The notes under the pieces are model-generated. The model saw only the letters and a program-made list of their open reading frames with translations, did not search any database and was not told the DNA's origin. Positions 31,839 through 42,894 of a stretch of 64,000 nucleotides of DNA are shown here, piece after piece. The translations under genes were made by a program, and so were the position numbers. Origin of the DNA: Culex pipiens pallens (taxonomy: Eukaryota; Arthropoda; Insecta; Diptera; Culicidae); the NCBI RefSeq assembly GCF_016801865.2, contig NC_068938.1, positions 134,258,416 to 134,322,415 of the forward strand, in the 5' to 3' direction. Each line of letters begins with the position of its first letter. The stretch's first letter is position 1.

Positions 31839-34707
31839 GGCTGTTGAGTCTGTGGTAGCGTTCGGTTCGTCGGAAACAGCGCGGGTGTTAATTACGTGAT
31901 TGTACAGTGTAATAGTAGTTCATGCAACAAGTTGCAAAATGAAGATTTTTTCAGCACGAGTTGTACATTTATACAACGAGGTTTACCGAGTTTGCAATTC
32001 CGAAAAACGCTTATTTAATGGAATTTTATGTCAAACATTCATGTGTTAAGTGAATTCACCTTTCAAAACTAAACAATATTGAAAAGGTTTAACTATTCGA
32101 TACTAATGCTGAAAAGTTCAACTTTTCAGCACCCATTTCAGTGCTGAAAAGTAGAACTTTTCAGCACTGGTATTGAAAGGTATTTATTTTCCATTCTGTT
32201 ATTTTTGGTAGGGAAAAGTAGGCCGTTTCGTTTCTCCAGAAGGACAGGAAAAGTTGACAGTTTCACAGTGGAGTTGCAAAATAGTAGTTTATGCAACAAG
32301 TTGCAAAAAGAGGATTTTTTCAGCACGAGTCGTACATTTATCCAACGAGGTTCACCGAGTTGGATAAATACGACGAGTGCTGAAAATATCAAGTTTTGCA
32401 ACGAGTTCCATACAACATTTTTTGCAATTTCGAAAAACACCCATTGAGTGATATTTTAAGTCGAATTTTCATGTATTTTGTCAATAAATCGTTTCAATCA
32501 AAACAATGTTGAAAAGTGTTACTTTTCGAAGCAAGTGCTGAAAAGTTCAACTTTTCAGCACCCATTTCAGTGCTGAAAAGTAGAACTTTTCAGCATTTAT
32601 TTTGAAAAGTGTTGCTATTCGATTCTGTTATTTTTGGTACAGAAAAGTAGGCTATTTCGTCGTTCAAGAATGACAGGAAAAGTAAGTAGTTTCACGACGG
32701 AATTGCAAAATAGTAGTTTATGCAACAAGTTGCAAAAAGAGGATTTTTTCAGCACGAGTCGTACATTTATCCAACGAGGTTCACCGAGTTGGATAAATAC
32801 GACGAGTGCTGAAAAAATCAAGTTTTGCAACGAGTTCCATACAACATTTTTTGCAATTCCGAAAAACACCCATGGAGTGAAATTTCAAGTCAAATTTTCA
32901 TGTATTTCGTCAATAAATCGTTTAAATCAAAAAAATGTTGAAAAGTGTTACTTTTCGAAACAAGTGCTGAAAAGTTCAACTTTTCAGCACCCTTTTCAGT
33001 GCTGAAAAGTAGAACTTTTCAGCATTTATTTTGAAATGGAAGTTTTTCGAAATTGCAAAAAATGTTGTATGGAACTCGTTGCAAAACTTGATTTTTTCAG
33101 CACTCGTCGTATTTATCCAACTCGGTGAACCTCGTTGGATAAATGTACGACTCATGCTGAAAAAATCCTTTTTTTGCAACTTGTTGCATAAACTACTATT
33201 TAATGTGTTTATTTTGTGCGAAAAAGTTGCGCAATTATTCCTTTTATTGTTTCCATGTGGATTTTCAAAAGTTTTCAATTGTTTTTTGGTGTTTTAATAT
33301 GAATTTTGAATGCCTAAAAAGTTGTCTTTTTCATCTTCTTTGCGCTTCGGGCTCGCGTTTCGTTTTCGTGTCGCGTCAGTTTATTGCTCAACGAGATGTC
33401 AGAAATATCAATTTCTGCTTCATGGGTTCGCAATTTGACAAGTGTTATCCGAGGACTCAGAACTGTTTATAAACATTAACGTGAAGACTTCCATCATTGC
33501 CATGATTTTTCGTTCAAAGATATAAATTTTGCGCCCCTATCAATATTTTGACAAAATTCCTTCTACAAGTTGTTTAGAATACTGCCCTACACATGCTGAT
33601 TCTTTTTGGTAACGATTATCCCATTCCTTGCAAAGTTATGGAAATCGTCATTAATCAATGATTGCCAACTGGGACATCAATGACTGTACCACAAAATTAT
33701 ATAAATTTTGAAGCACATTTGTTTTAGATAAAAAATTCTTTCAGTGGCTTCAAGAAGGCAACAACCGGCACATGCTGATTCTTTTTGGTGCTGAAATTCG
33801 TTAAATTGAATTTAATGCAGAATATTTTATAATGATGATCAATTTTCTTCGAAAATGATCAACGGCTTCACCTTAAATTGCTGTATTTTTATTTCGTGAA
33901 ATCTGTGGAAAAACTGGAATAAGTTGGGTGAAGCTAGGCGGTTTGTATCGGAGATGCCAATCGACTTCCGCTCGCGAGTTCATAAGCCGTCGCAGATTTC
34001 ACCATCGTCATCGTCGCCGTCATTCATAGTGTGTTCGATCCTTGCTTTGAGTGTTTTGGTGTTGTTTCTTAGACTTTTCGTTATTATCGCCCAGTGGATT
34101 CCGGGAGGCCGTGAAATTATTTGAAATTGTGTAATTGTGAAATGTTCCAGTTGTGCATTGTGCTTGAACGACGTGGAGAAGAAAGCCTACTTCAGGGCTG
34201 GGCTGAATATCCGGCTCTGGATCATGAAGAAATAGTAGCGGCGAGTTTAAACAATCCAAGCTACATGCAACCTCGATGTTTGCCCCGAGCCCCATCAATA
34301 TCACTTTGGAGGAATATCATCGCGCCGCTGGCGCAGTTCGTAGATTGAGAATAAGGACGCACTAGGAGAGAACAGCTGATATTTGGTGAGATCAATCCAA
34401 AACAAATGCATAACAAATGATACCTGCTAAATACGCGCTGGTTCTTTGTCCATTTGACAAGGGTTCGGAAGTTCTAAATAACGTTTAAATCCGATTGATG
34501 CAAACGTTCTTCAGGGTGGGGCTTGTCGATTCAAGCTGAGGTACCTCGCGCTAGGCTAGCCAGCGTAGAAATGGGTCACCGAAGCTCGGCAGAGCTAACA
34601 CCCACCAAATGCCTATGCGAGTTATTTGCATGTATATAGTAAAATATAAAATACATGGAAACAACTCAATTTGTAAGATGTGGCCGCGTGGTCCCGTTTG
34701 GTTGGTT

Positions 34708-34778
<71 letters not shown>
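31839..34778. mobile_element. (CA)n-tailed insertion flanked by a 24-bp duplication
   Basis: The 24 bases at 31815-31838 (starting CATTATAATTTG) recur exactly at 34779-34802, bracketing about 2.94 kb absent from sister elements A and B. The right end is a (CA)36 tract, as in retroposons with microsatellite tails. The left end starts GGCTGTTGAGTCTG. The interior has the hairpin-repeat cluster (31900-33205) and a moderate-GC part (33900-34700) with no recognisable protein. A 5'-complex non-LTR retroposon without intact ORFs is the best guess. Confidence 0.65.
31900..33205. repeat. Cluster of hairpin repeat H, 429-bp period with an inverted terminal copy
   Basis: The palindromic word TGCTGAAAAGTTCAACTTTT occurs at 32107, 32536 and 32965, exactly 429 bp apart. 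Each unit has the nested hairpin TTTATCCAAC / GTTGGATAAA flanked by CAGCACGAGTCGTA and TACGACGAGTGCTG. A shortened unit lies at 31900-32100. The last copy (33030-33205) is in opposite orientation, so the cluster ends as an inverted repeat. Frames of about 80-120 codons on both strands here arise from the symmetry. Confidence 0.9.

Positions 34779-34780
<2 letters not shown>
34709..34780. repeat. (CA)36 microsatellite
   Basis: Pure 72-base CA tract without interruptions, located at the right edge of the 2.94-kb insertion and directly abutting the second copy of the 24-bp flank. Confidence 0.98.
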
Positions 34781-34781
<1 letters not shown>

Positions 34782-36167
34782 TATAATTTGTATTTAGCAT
34801 ATATCAGAATTATGTTGGAGTATTAAGGAAAAACTATTAAAATTTGATTTTACCGATCTGCAAAATGTTAGGCGCAATAAATATTTCCTATCCAATTTCA
34901 TATTTTTTTAAAAGGTTGAGATATCTTGGTATATTTATGATTTAAAATTTGGAAAATTATTTTTTATCAAACACTGGCCCCACAATCAGGACAAATGAAT
35001 CGAATTAAGACAGCTATTAAGCCATTTTTTGTATGATGTTTTGAATGACTTTGGTTAAAACAGGAATAGAACAAAGCAATTTCATAGAACACAGATTTTT
35101 AAATTTATTGCTCTAAAATTTTCTTACCTATTCAGACTGTATTCCTGAAAAAATCTTCTTTTTGCCGCTTGTTGCATAAACTTTTATTATACAAAACATG
35201 ATATTCAAAACTTATCTAAAATTTTACATTGACTGTTGTCATTGTATTTGTTGTCGTCTCATGTTTTTTTTAGAGATATTTTCAAAGAAATTTTGGAAGC
35301 TTTTCGAATTATGTCATATAAAAAAGAAATATATTTATATAAGTTTATTTAATTTCAATCACATTGTAGTTCGTTTGAAACCCAAAGCACAACACGTCGC
35401 CGTCGTGCTAACTTATCGTACGTGCATTTTGGGCCAAATTGAGTTAAGAATTCCTTTTTGTGCATCTCACAATGCCTCATCTTTTGACCTTCACAGATCC
35501 TCAAAATTCGATTTCAATCCTGAGATATTCAATGAAATCCGAAAAAGCTCCGAAATTTTTTGTCACTTTTCATATGAAAGTAGTTTCAATCTTGTCGTGC
35601 TATCTTGTCACTCCCTGAAAATTGATGTAAGTGCGACAATTGACCAAAGGGATTTCAGGTCAGAACGCGTTTGTCGCACGTACAGGTTAGACTACCGTAA
35701 ACATTTGTAATTATACCTCCGGACTCCAGCAACCAACTTCAACCAAACTTCGGGACAATGCACAGAATGGTCAGCCAAACAAAACATGTTTGTTATTGTT
35801 TACATTGCGTGCTTTCGTTTCTGTTTATTCAAGGTCAAACATTAAATTGCGTTTTTCTCGGAACGTCGAAATGGCGGGTGCAACAAGATAACACGACGAC
35901 GTCGAGCAGAAAACATGAAACTTATTTCAATTTCTTTTATGCTATTTAAAAACTGTCGTCCTTGTTTAGATTGAAGTGTAGATTAACACCAATTAATATG
36001 ATTGAGCTAATTCTATGATTTAAGCTTGAAAAATATACCAAATATGATGAAAACAAAGATTTCATGACTGTTTCATGAAATCCTGGGAATTCCCAGGACT
36101 CCAAAAATATTCGTCCCGTTTCCCGGGAAATTCAAAACCCGGGAAATTTGGACGCCCTAATCACCAT

Positions 36168-36784
36168 CCTGAGAATAGTTTACATATGTTTTCCAATTGG
36201 GTTCAATGTTTTATTTTTAGTTTAGGAGACATTGAATCTGAAAAATTACAATAATCATTCTTTACAATAATCAAAAAATTTCTGACTAAATGTAATGTAA
36301 TCAACGTAACATTAGGGTGCCCAGAAAACATGACCCCCTACTCCACAAGCGGAAAACGGTTGGGTTTTTTTAAGCATCTGTGCCAATTTTGAGCGAAATT
36401 GGTTTGGATTAACCCATTAATACTCGAGCCTGAAGCTGGTAAAAACAATGTTTTTCAAACAACAAATACTTTTTTAAATCGCTTTTAACATTTCTTGATC
36501 GAGTTCTACAGCTTTGGTATGTGTTTCAAAGTTGTAGAGCATTAAATTTCCCATGAGAATCTCACTTTTGAAAATATTTGAATGGAAGTAGCGCACCATA
36601 CCTACCAAACCGTTAGAAAATTGTGTTTTGTGTTCATTTCTCACATAATTACAAACGTTTTGATCACATAAAATAAGCACACATGTGCTTGAATAATAAA
36701 TTACAAATTCTTCGAATTGATGAACACCACCTCATTCATTACTCGCTCCGCCATCCATTCACAACAATACCTTCCCTGTTTGAA
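36168..36784. other. Non-coding flank, probably repeat-derived
   Basis: 36310-36440 (GGGTGCCCAGAAAACATG, GCGAAATTGGTTTGGATTAA) has the look of a dispersed mosquito repeat, but no second copy was found in this window. No gene is supported. Confidence 0.35.
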
Positions 36785-36960
36785 AAATGTCGCACGTCGT
36801 ACGAGTTGTCGCACGGTTTTGATTTTACCGTTTCGATATCGATTGGTCGAAAGGACGACAAACGTACGACAAACACTCGACCTGCCCGACATTGTTTTTT
36901 CCATCGATTTACCTTCAATTCGACGTCGATTATCGTCGACGCAAACAGTTTGACAGTTCT
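36785..36960. repeat. Cluster of GTCGYACGAC-like motifs, left
   Basis: Dense in GTCGCACGTCGTACGAG, GTTGTCGCACGG, GGACGACAAACGTACGACAA and CGACGTCGATTATCGTCGAC. The word GTCGCACGGTTTTG is shared, in reverse, with the cluster at 40345-40560. CG-rich palindromic words of this density are unusual in this AT-rich window. Confidence 0.6.
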
Positions 36961-37006
36961 CTTCAGTTGATCTTGTTCGGATTTGATTGCAACCGAGTCG
37001 AACCGA

Positions 37007-37051
37007 GTTGTTGGTTTTAGGCTTTGCCTCCCAAAGCCTAAAACCAACAAC
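37007..37051. repeat. Perfect 19-bp stem, 7-base loop hairpin
   Basis: GTTGTTGGTTTTAGGCTTT at 37007-37025 is the exact reverse complement of 37033-37051, with the loop GCCTCCC between. It lies within the putative exon 1, just before the GTAAGT donor. It is too short for a typical miRNA precursor and lacks the T run expected of a bacterial-type terminator. Confidence 0.9.
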
Positions 37052-37359
37052 TTTTGGACAGTTTAAAGGTAAGTTGTGTTCTAGGTTGAATTACTTTTTC
37101 TGCCGGAAAGTTCCGGCCGGAGTGGGCGACCGACCGAATCAAATTGTCTTGTATTCCAGATTTCGGTCTTCGTAGCGGTATAGGAGGAAGAGGAGGAGGA
37201 GGGCGGGCCATTCCAGAAGACGGGACGGGAAGGAACCAGTTTGCGACCGAGGAAGCGGTTGGTGAGTCATGTTTTAGAAACGATGGAGGAGGTGTGCTGG
37301 AAGTGTGATTGGACGATCGAAATTTAAAATAGGATGAATGGAACATCACAAATTCTTAA

Positions 37360-38400
37360 CTTTTCAATTCAATAATTTCAAACAGAAAAATCAAAAAATC
37401 TAAAATACTTATAAGCTTAAACAAAAAATTCAACGCTGATTTGATTTGATAATTGTAAAATTAAATTAGAAACTTTTTCTTCCTTATTTAAAATTCTAGC
37501 ATTCCAGAACATAAGAATGCAAGAATTTTAAAATTCTAAATTTATTAAATTTCTTGATATTGTGCAAATTGTTAATATTTTTAATTTTTTTGAATTTATT
37601 AATTCTTAAAATTCTCAAAGTCTTCAAATATTTAAAAAACAAATTAAAATTCTAAAATATGAAATTTTAAAATTGACAAAAAAATTAAATAAATTATCTA
37701 ATTCTTAAAGGCTAGTATCGAGGCTAGTATGGAGATCGGAAGGAAAGGGGTCAAGAAACAGCTTTACGAACAGCAGAAAAAAGGAGAGGGAGCGTTTTCT
37801 TGGGGCTTTTCTTCACCCTCTCTGGCTTGCTTTCGCTGCCGCTGCTGCCCATTTGAAATTTTTCTTGACCGATTCCTTCCGAAGTGCATACACCGCTTAA
37901 ATACTAAAATTCTTCAATTCATAAATACGCACGAATTCGAAAATTCTAAAAATTATCAGTTATATAATTCCAAAATTGTAAATTCTAAAAATGCTAAAAT
38001 TCAAATTATTCATATTTTTAAATAAAAAAATATAAATTCTAAAAATTACAAAAAATTGAAAAATGAAAAAATTACAAAGTACAAAAATTATACAAAATTT
38101 TAAAAAAATACATAATATTTTTTTAAGGTTTTAAAAATGTTAAAGTTTTTAAATTCTTTTAAATATTTTAAACTTTTAGAAATTCTTTAAAAAAATCTAA
38201 AAATTCTTAAATTGGAAAAAATCTACAATCTATCATTTTTGAAAATTTTCAAGGATTTTACAAAGTAAAAATTTAAAAAAATGGTCTAATAAAAAACAGA
38301 AGTTATAAAAATATCACGACTTGAATTAAAGATTTTGGTATCAAGGTACCCTAAAATTTTAAAATGAGCATTTTAAAATTTTGGAATTTAAGAATTTTAG
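37360..38400. repeat. Degenerate AATTTTAG-related low-complexity DNA
   Basis: Very AT-rich and full of AAATTCTAAAA words, the reverse complement of the motif in the adjacent satellite, mixed with forward versions toward 38340-38400. It reads as decayed or opposite-strand satellite material. A less AT-rich island sits at 37715-37890, and nothing recognisable is encoded there. Confidence 0.6.
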
Positions 38401-38439
38401 GATTTAAAAATTTTAGAATTTTATAATTTTATAATTTTA

Positions 38440-39453
38440 TAATTTTAGAGTTTTAGAATTTTAGAATTTTAGAATTTTAGAATTTTAGAATTTTAGAATT
38501 TTAGAATTTTAGAATTTTAGAATTTTAGAATTTTAGAATTTTAGAATTTTAGAATTTTAGAATTTTAGAATTTTAAAATTTTAGAATTTTAGAATTTTAG
38601 AATTTTAGAATTTTAGAATTTAAGAATTTTAGAATTTTAGAATTTTAGAATTTTAGAATTTAAGAATTTTAGAATTTTAGAATTTTAGAATTTTAGAATT
38701 TTAGAATTTTAGAATTTTAGAATTTTAGAATTTTAGAATTTTAGAATTTTAGAATTTTAGAATTTTAGAATTTTAGAATTTTAGAATTTTAGAATTTTAG
38801 ATTTTTAGAATTTTAGAATTTTAGAATTTTAGAATTTTAGAATTTTAGAATTTTAGAATTTTAGAATTTTAGAATTTTAGAATTTTAGAATTTTAGAATT
38901 TTAGAATTTTAGAATTTTAGAATTTTAGAATTTTAGAATTTTAGAATTTTAGAATTTTAGAATTTTAGAATTTTAGAATTTTAGAATTTTAGAATTTTAG
39001 AATTTTAGAATTTTAGAATTTTAGAATTTTAGAATTTTAGAATTTTAGAATTTTAGAATTTTAGAATTTTAGAATTTTAGAATTTTAGAATTTTAGAATT
39101 TTAGAATTTTAGAATTTTAGAATTTTAGAATTTTAGAATTTTAGAATTTTAGAATTTTAGAATTTTAGAATTTTAGAATTTTAGAATTTTAGAATTTTAG
39201 AATTTTAGAATTTTAGAATTTTAGAATTTTAGAATTTTAGAATTTTAGAATTTTAGAATTTTAGAATTTTAGAATTTTAGAATTTTAGAATTTTAGAATT
39301 TTAGAATTTTAGAATTTTAGAATTTTAGAATTTTAGAATTTTAGAATTTTAGAATTTTAGAATTTTAGAATTTTAGAATTTTAGAATTTTAGAATTTTAG
39401 AATTTTAGAATTTTAGAATTTTAGAATTTTAGAATTTTAGAATTTTAGAATTT
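38440..39453. repeat. (AATTTTAG)n octamer satellite, about 1 kb
   Basis: About 125 nearly perfect copies of the 8-bp unit. The few variants include GAGTTTTAG near the start, AATTTAAG units at about 38619 and 38659, and one ATTTTTAG near 38802. The right half (38810-39450) is essentially pure. The unit contains TAG and is not a multiple of three, so it cannot be read through as protein. Confidence 0.98.
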
Positions 39454-39966
39454 GATGATGAGATGGTGATGATGATTTGATTGATGAGATTGGGTCATAC
39501 AAAAATGCTGATATTTGTAAACGTTTGATCATTAATTTTTTTAAGCATTCTCAAATTTGGTACATTTTTTAAATAACTATAATAGTTTCAGATTTTAAAA
39601 CTATTTGCAATAATTTGAGTTTTATACGTTTTTAAATTAAATTATTTTAGATGTCTTCATTTATAATTGTTTTAAAATGTTTAAATTTTGATAATTCTAG
39701 ATTACTTTTTCAAAACAATCAAAGCGCCATGGGTTTCCTATGTACATAGGACCTTTTGTAAAAGTAAGCAAGAATTCATAGAGTTAGTTTTTCTTTTACA
39801 GTTCAAAAATACATATTTGAAATTTTATTGTCTTGAAATTTTATTATTATAATTATTGAAATCAGAATTTAATTTAGAAATTCTTGCCAATTGTTGACTG
39901 ATGACTAGACTGATGATATATTTTTTCAGGCAACTAACTTATTCCAATCTGATCCTGCCGGAAACC

Positions 39967-40272
39967 ATGCGTCCCCGTGTGGTCCCGCGTGGCTTTCGTA
40001 GAACCCACGGAAGCAGCCACGTTTTCTCGTACTCCGGTAAACATCAATCCGTCGGAGATCCAAGATTGGCGTCGCATCCGGGTTTCGATCAGCTCGTCGA
40101 GGAGAAAAAGTCCAACACGACCAGGATGCTGCCACGGCCGCCTCAGAAGAATACCAATATCCAAGCCGGAAGCTGCGGTCAAGGCAAATCTCGAAGGAAG
40201 CCAAGTTGGAGAAGAATCGGTGATCCGCAAGTGAAATTAGGTGAACAAGTGAATATTTTTGTAAAATTTTGA
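39967..40272 (+). CDS. Hypothetical small protein in putative exon 3
   Basis: A 101-residue frame opening at ATG 39967, 38 bases after a strong splice acceptor, and ending 8 bases before an AATAAA-containing A-rich stretch. The product is basic (Arg/Lys-rich, with RGFRRTHGS and KSRRKPSWRR) and rich in Pro and Ser. It has no recognisable domain, signal peptide or membrane segment. All three plus frames over this segment are fairly open, reflecting its local composition, so chance is a serious alternative. Confidence 0.2.
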   Translation: MRPRVVPRGFRRTHGSSHVFSYSGKHQSVGDPRLASHPGFDQLVEEKKSNTTRMLPRPPQKNTNIQAGSCGQGKSRRKPSWRRIGDPQVKLGEQVNIFVKF

Positions 40273-40344
40273 CAGATTGAATAAAAAAAAAACAATAAAA
40301 ATAAAACAACGGTTTTTTTCAACTGCAACATAACCTAAAAATCC

Positions 40345-40560
40345 AAAATGACAGCACACGACAATAGCACGACATTCTAAATAACAAAACCGTGCGACGT
40401 CGGTCGAATGTCGTACGACAATGTCGTACAATTTCGATCATCGATCGCACGACAAATACGACATTTTGGTGCAAAAACGTATGACATTCGTGCGAAAGTC
40501 GCACGACATTGTCGTGCGACGTCGTACAATTGCACGGACGACAAACGACGGACGTCTGAC
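40345..40560. repeat. Cluster of GTCGYACGAC-like motifs, right
   Basis: Contains AATGTCGTACGACAATGTCG, CGATCGCACGACAAATACGA, GTCGCACGACATTGTCGTGC and further variants, about ten palindromic CGTACG/CGCACG cores in 200 bases. Part of it (CCGTGCGACGTCGG) mirrors the left cluster at 36785-36960. Its function is unknown. Confidence 0.65.
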
Positions 40561-40569
40561 GGACTTTTC

Positions 40570-42050
40570 AGTCAGGGTTCCCATCGCTCTGTATCCCGCC
40601 TTCAATCCCGCTTCGCTCGTTCATCCGATCAAAACAAACCTCCGCATGTGGTGGTATTTCGCCCACCATACGCGTACCTCTTCCGCCTTCACCACCCCAA
40701 ACCCACCTCCCAGTCCTACCCAAACAACGAAAACATTGCACCATGCTGCATATTTCCATCTTGCATCGGTATTGGTACCTTTGCGTGAACTCTCTCTCTC
40801 TCTCAAACCCGGCGGGCGAACCCATTTTCGCTCTCTCTTATTTTCTTTCTCTTCGCTTTGTGCAGAGAGCGAGTCTATTCGCCCGCTATCGCCCGCATGT
40901 TTGCCGATTCACACACAGTCCCGTGCGCGGCGAAGTTCTTGCCGTTCTTACGCTGCTGGAACTTGTGCTTCAGCTCCGTGAGCTGCCCGTCAGTTCGCCG
41001 TGTACTCTCGTTCGAGCGACAGTGTTCCGTCGTGTTCGTAGTTGTCGCGTTCCGTCGTCGTGTCCGAGTCCGAGTCGCGTCAATCCGGTTTGGGGTTACA
41101 CGCGCGCGAGGGGGCTCCGTGGAGTTTGGAGGTGCATTCGCGCTTCAAGGTAGTGCTTGCAGGGTCTTTTGGGGAGGGTTGGCTGAGTTTGTGTACGGTG
41201 TGGTATCTCTGCAGGTTCCTCTGGCCACGGGTTGTTCGGTGGACGTAGTCATTCTATGCTGACACTGAAAAGGGAGAAAAATCGAACAACCCGGGTGGTG
41301 GTGCATTCAGCGTTAATACGGCACTGGAAGCTGGTGTAGAGCTGCTGGTACACCAGCTCGTACACACAGCTATCTGTTCCGTTCAGCCGTAGCCGTAGCG
41401 CGTTAGCGAACATGAGAATAATTCAATAATTGATTGAATCATAAATAATGTGCGAGTGTGTTCGATTCGGGAAGCTCGGAGTCGGAAAACTGGAGGCTGA
41501 ATCGACCATTTGGGAATTAGACAGTGAAGTTCTGGAACTGGCCGCCAGCATTCTACAGCTTGGATAACCTTCGAATCGCTTGGTGTGCGTTAGTGTGTGT
41601 TTGGGTCAGTGGAACAGTTGTTGCATTCGTGAATCGAAATCCAATTTGTTCACTTCCTCTACCCCTAGTGTTGCTGCGGAACTTGAAGAGCAAGAAGAAG
41701 TAATGTGTATCACTGAACCGTGTGTTGTGCAAGTTGTGCTAGAACCGGTCGATGAAAAGTTTAAGCCGTGTTCACCTGTCTCGTTGGCTCGCCGCACAGC
41801 TTGCTGGCAATAAGTGCACTCCTCGGCTAACCTCTGGATATCGGCAAAAGTGTGAAGGAATTGAACGGTACGATTGGAACCTGGCAAAGTTTTGCTGCGT
41901 TGGTGAACAGCCGGTTCGAGGAACGTGGGCTGCATCACGACCACTTGGTGTACGGCAATGAGTAACCTGATCAAGCTGGATAAAGTTGGGAACGAGTTTG
42001 GCAAATTGTCGAGATGTTGGAAAATTTGAAAAATTTAGAAGCGAAACAAA
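40570..42050 (+). promoter_or_regulatory. Promoter-like, CG-rich region with probable 5' noncoding exon
   Basis: Composition changes sharply from the AT-rich background to GC- and CpG-rich DNA. CT/GA tracts (CTCTCTCTCTCTC near 40792, TCGCTCTCTC near 40830) resemble GAGA-factor sites. An initiator-like TCAGTT occurs at about 40990. From 41000 to 41960 the sequence is rich in GTGTTCG and CGAGTC words, typical of long insect 5' leaders. Frames of up to 186 codons overlap in all phases and have no recognisable domain, so I do not call a protein. Plus strand is inferred from the initiator-like match only. Confidence 0.35.
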
Positions 42051-42894
42051 ACCCTAAAGAAGATTCCAATTCAAGTCGAAACGTTGCAACACTTGAATTT
42101 AAAAAGTCATCAAAGCATGCCGTGAAGCAGTAATTAAATTTCAACCCGTATTTTTCTGCCCTCTATGGAAGTGCAAGAAACATAACATATTTCACCACAA
42201 TTTATTGTTTGCATGTTTGGGAGGCATTTGGAGTGAACTCTTCAAGGGAGTGAGGAGTTTTGAATGCTAAATAAGTCTCCTGGCTGAGCTAATTTTAAAT
42301 GCATTTGCAGGCAAGCAAGGTTAAATTACCGCGACTAACGCGAGGGAAAAAAAAGTGAAAAGTGATGTAGTGAAAAAGATTGATTGTTTGTGGAAATTGC
42401 AATGAAATTTTGAAAATTATGCTTTAAAAATTCACAATGAGGTTTTAATCAAAAAAGGAAAAAAGGAAATTGGTGCAGTTCAAAATGGTGCAATTTAAAA
42501 GCTTTGGCTTTTACAAATGAAAAAGAATAATTGTTGTCATGTTTGATTATTAGGTTGTTTAATTTGAAAGCAATTTTATTTTGTAAATAAAGTTGTTAGC
42601 CATGTTTAGTCCACAAACCCACAAAGAACGCATTTTACGTAGAAAACAATAAAAGCAATGTTAATAATCAAAATTTGTTTTTAAAAAGCTGGTTAACCTA
42701 AGTAAAATAAAAATAAAAATTGTAATAGAAAATTATAAATTTTACATTTATTTTAAGATTGGGTAAGATTTTGCCGAAGTGCTTTTCAATAATTTTGCAA
42801 TATCTTAGATTCTTACCAACAAAACTCAATTATGTTAGAAAAGTTTTTTTGGGGACATCTTAACTTTAAGGAAGTCGTGCTCTTTGGCCTCCTT
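42051..42894. other. AT-rich DNA, no gene seen
   Basis: Sequence becomes increasingly AT-rich away from the promoter-like region. No open frame, RNA gene or repeat structure that I can support. Confidence 0.4.

Larger units (their letters stand above)
31623..36159. mobile_element. hAT-like element C with a nested insertion (4537 bp)
   Basis: Begins TAGTGCGTCC and ends GGACGCCCTA. ATCACCAT is duplicated exactly at 31615-31622 and 36160-36167. Subterminal regions are dense in CCCGGG and GGGAATTCCC palindromes, as in elements A and B at 45.1-48.3 kb. Removing the nested 31839-34802 segment leaves about 1.57 kb, close to A and B. The 8-bp duplication with TAG...CTA ends fits the hAT superfamily. 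There is no transposase frame. Confidence 0.85.
36965..40300 (+). other. Candidate three-exon transcript, unrecognised
   Basis: A chain of good splice signals suggests a transcript. An initiator-like TCAGTT lies at 36964. Exon 1 ends at 37068 before GTAAGT. A 91-bp intron ends TTGTATTCCAG at 37159. Exon 2 (37160-37261) precedes GTGAGT. A 2668-bp intron ends in GACTGATGATATATTTTTTCAG at 39929, with branch-point-like CTGAT. Exon 3 starts at 39930 and is followed by AATAAA near 40280. Splicing 37261 to 39930 keeps one frame open, but no upstream ATG exists, so exons 1-2 would be 5' UTR. The large intron is mostly AT-rich satellite. I recognise no homologue, and no splicing has been tested. Confidence 0.3.

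Noticed and set aside
34551..34797. Frames encoding Val-Cys or Thr-His repeats
   Set aside because: They are direct translations of the (CA)36 microsatellite.
40421..41262. Plus-strand frames of 126-186 codons
   Set aside because: All three frames are open in this GC-rich, CT-tract-rich region; no domain is visible and a 5' leader or promoter explains the composition better.
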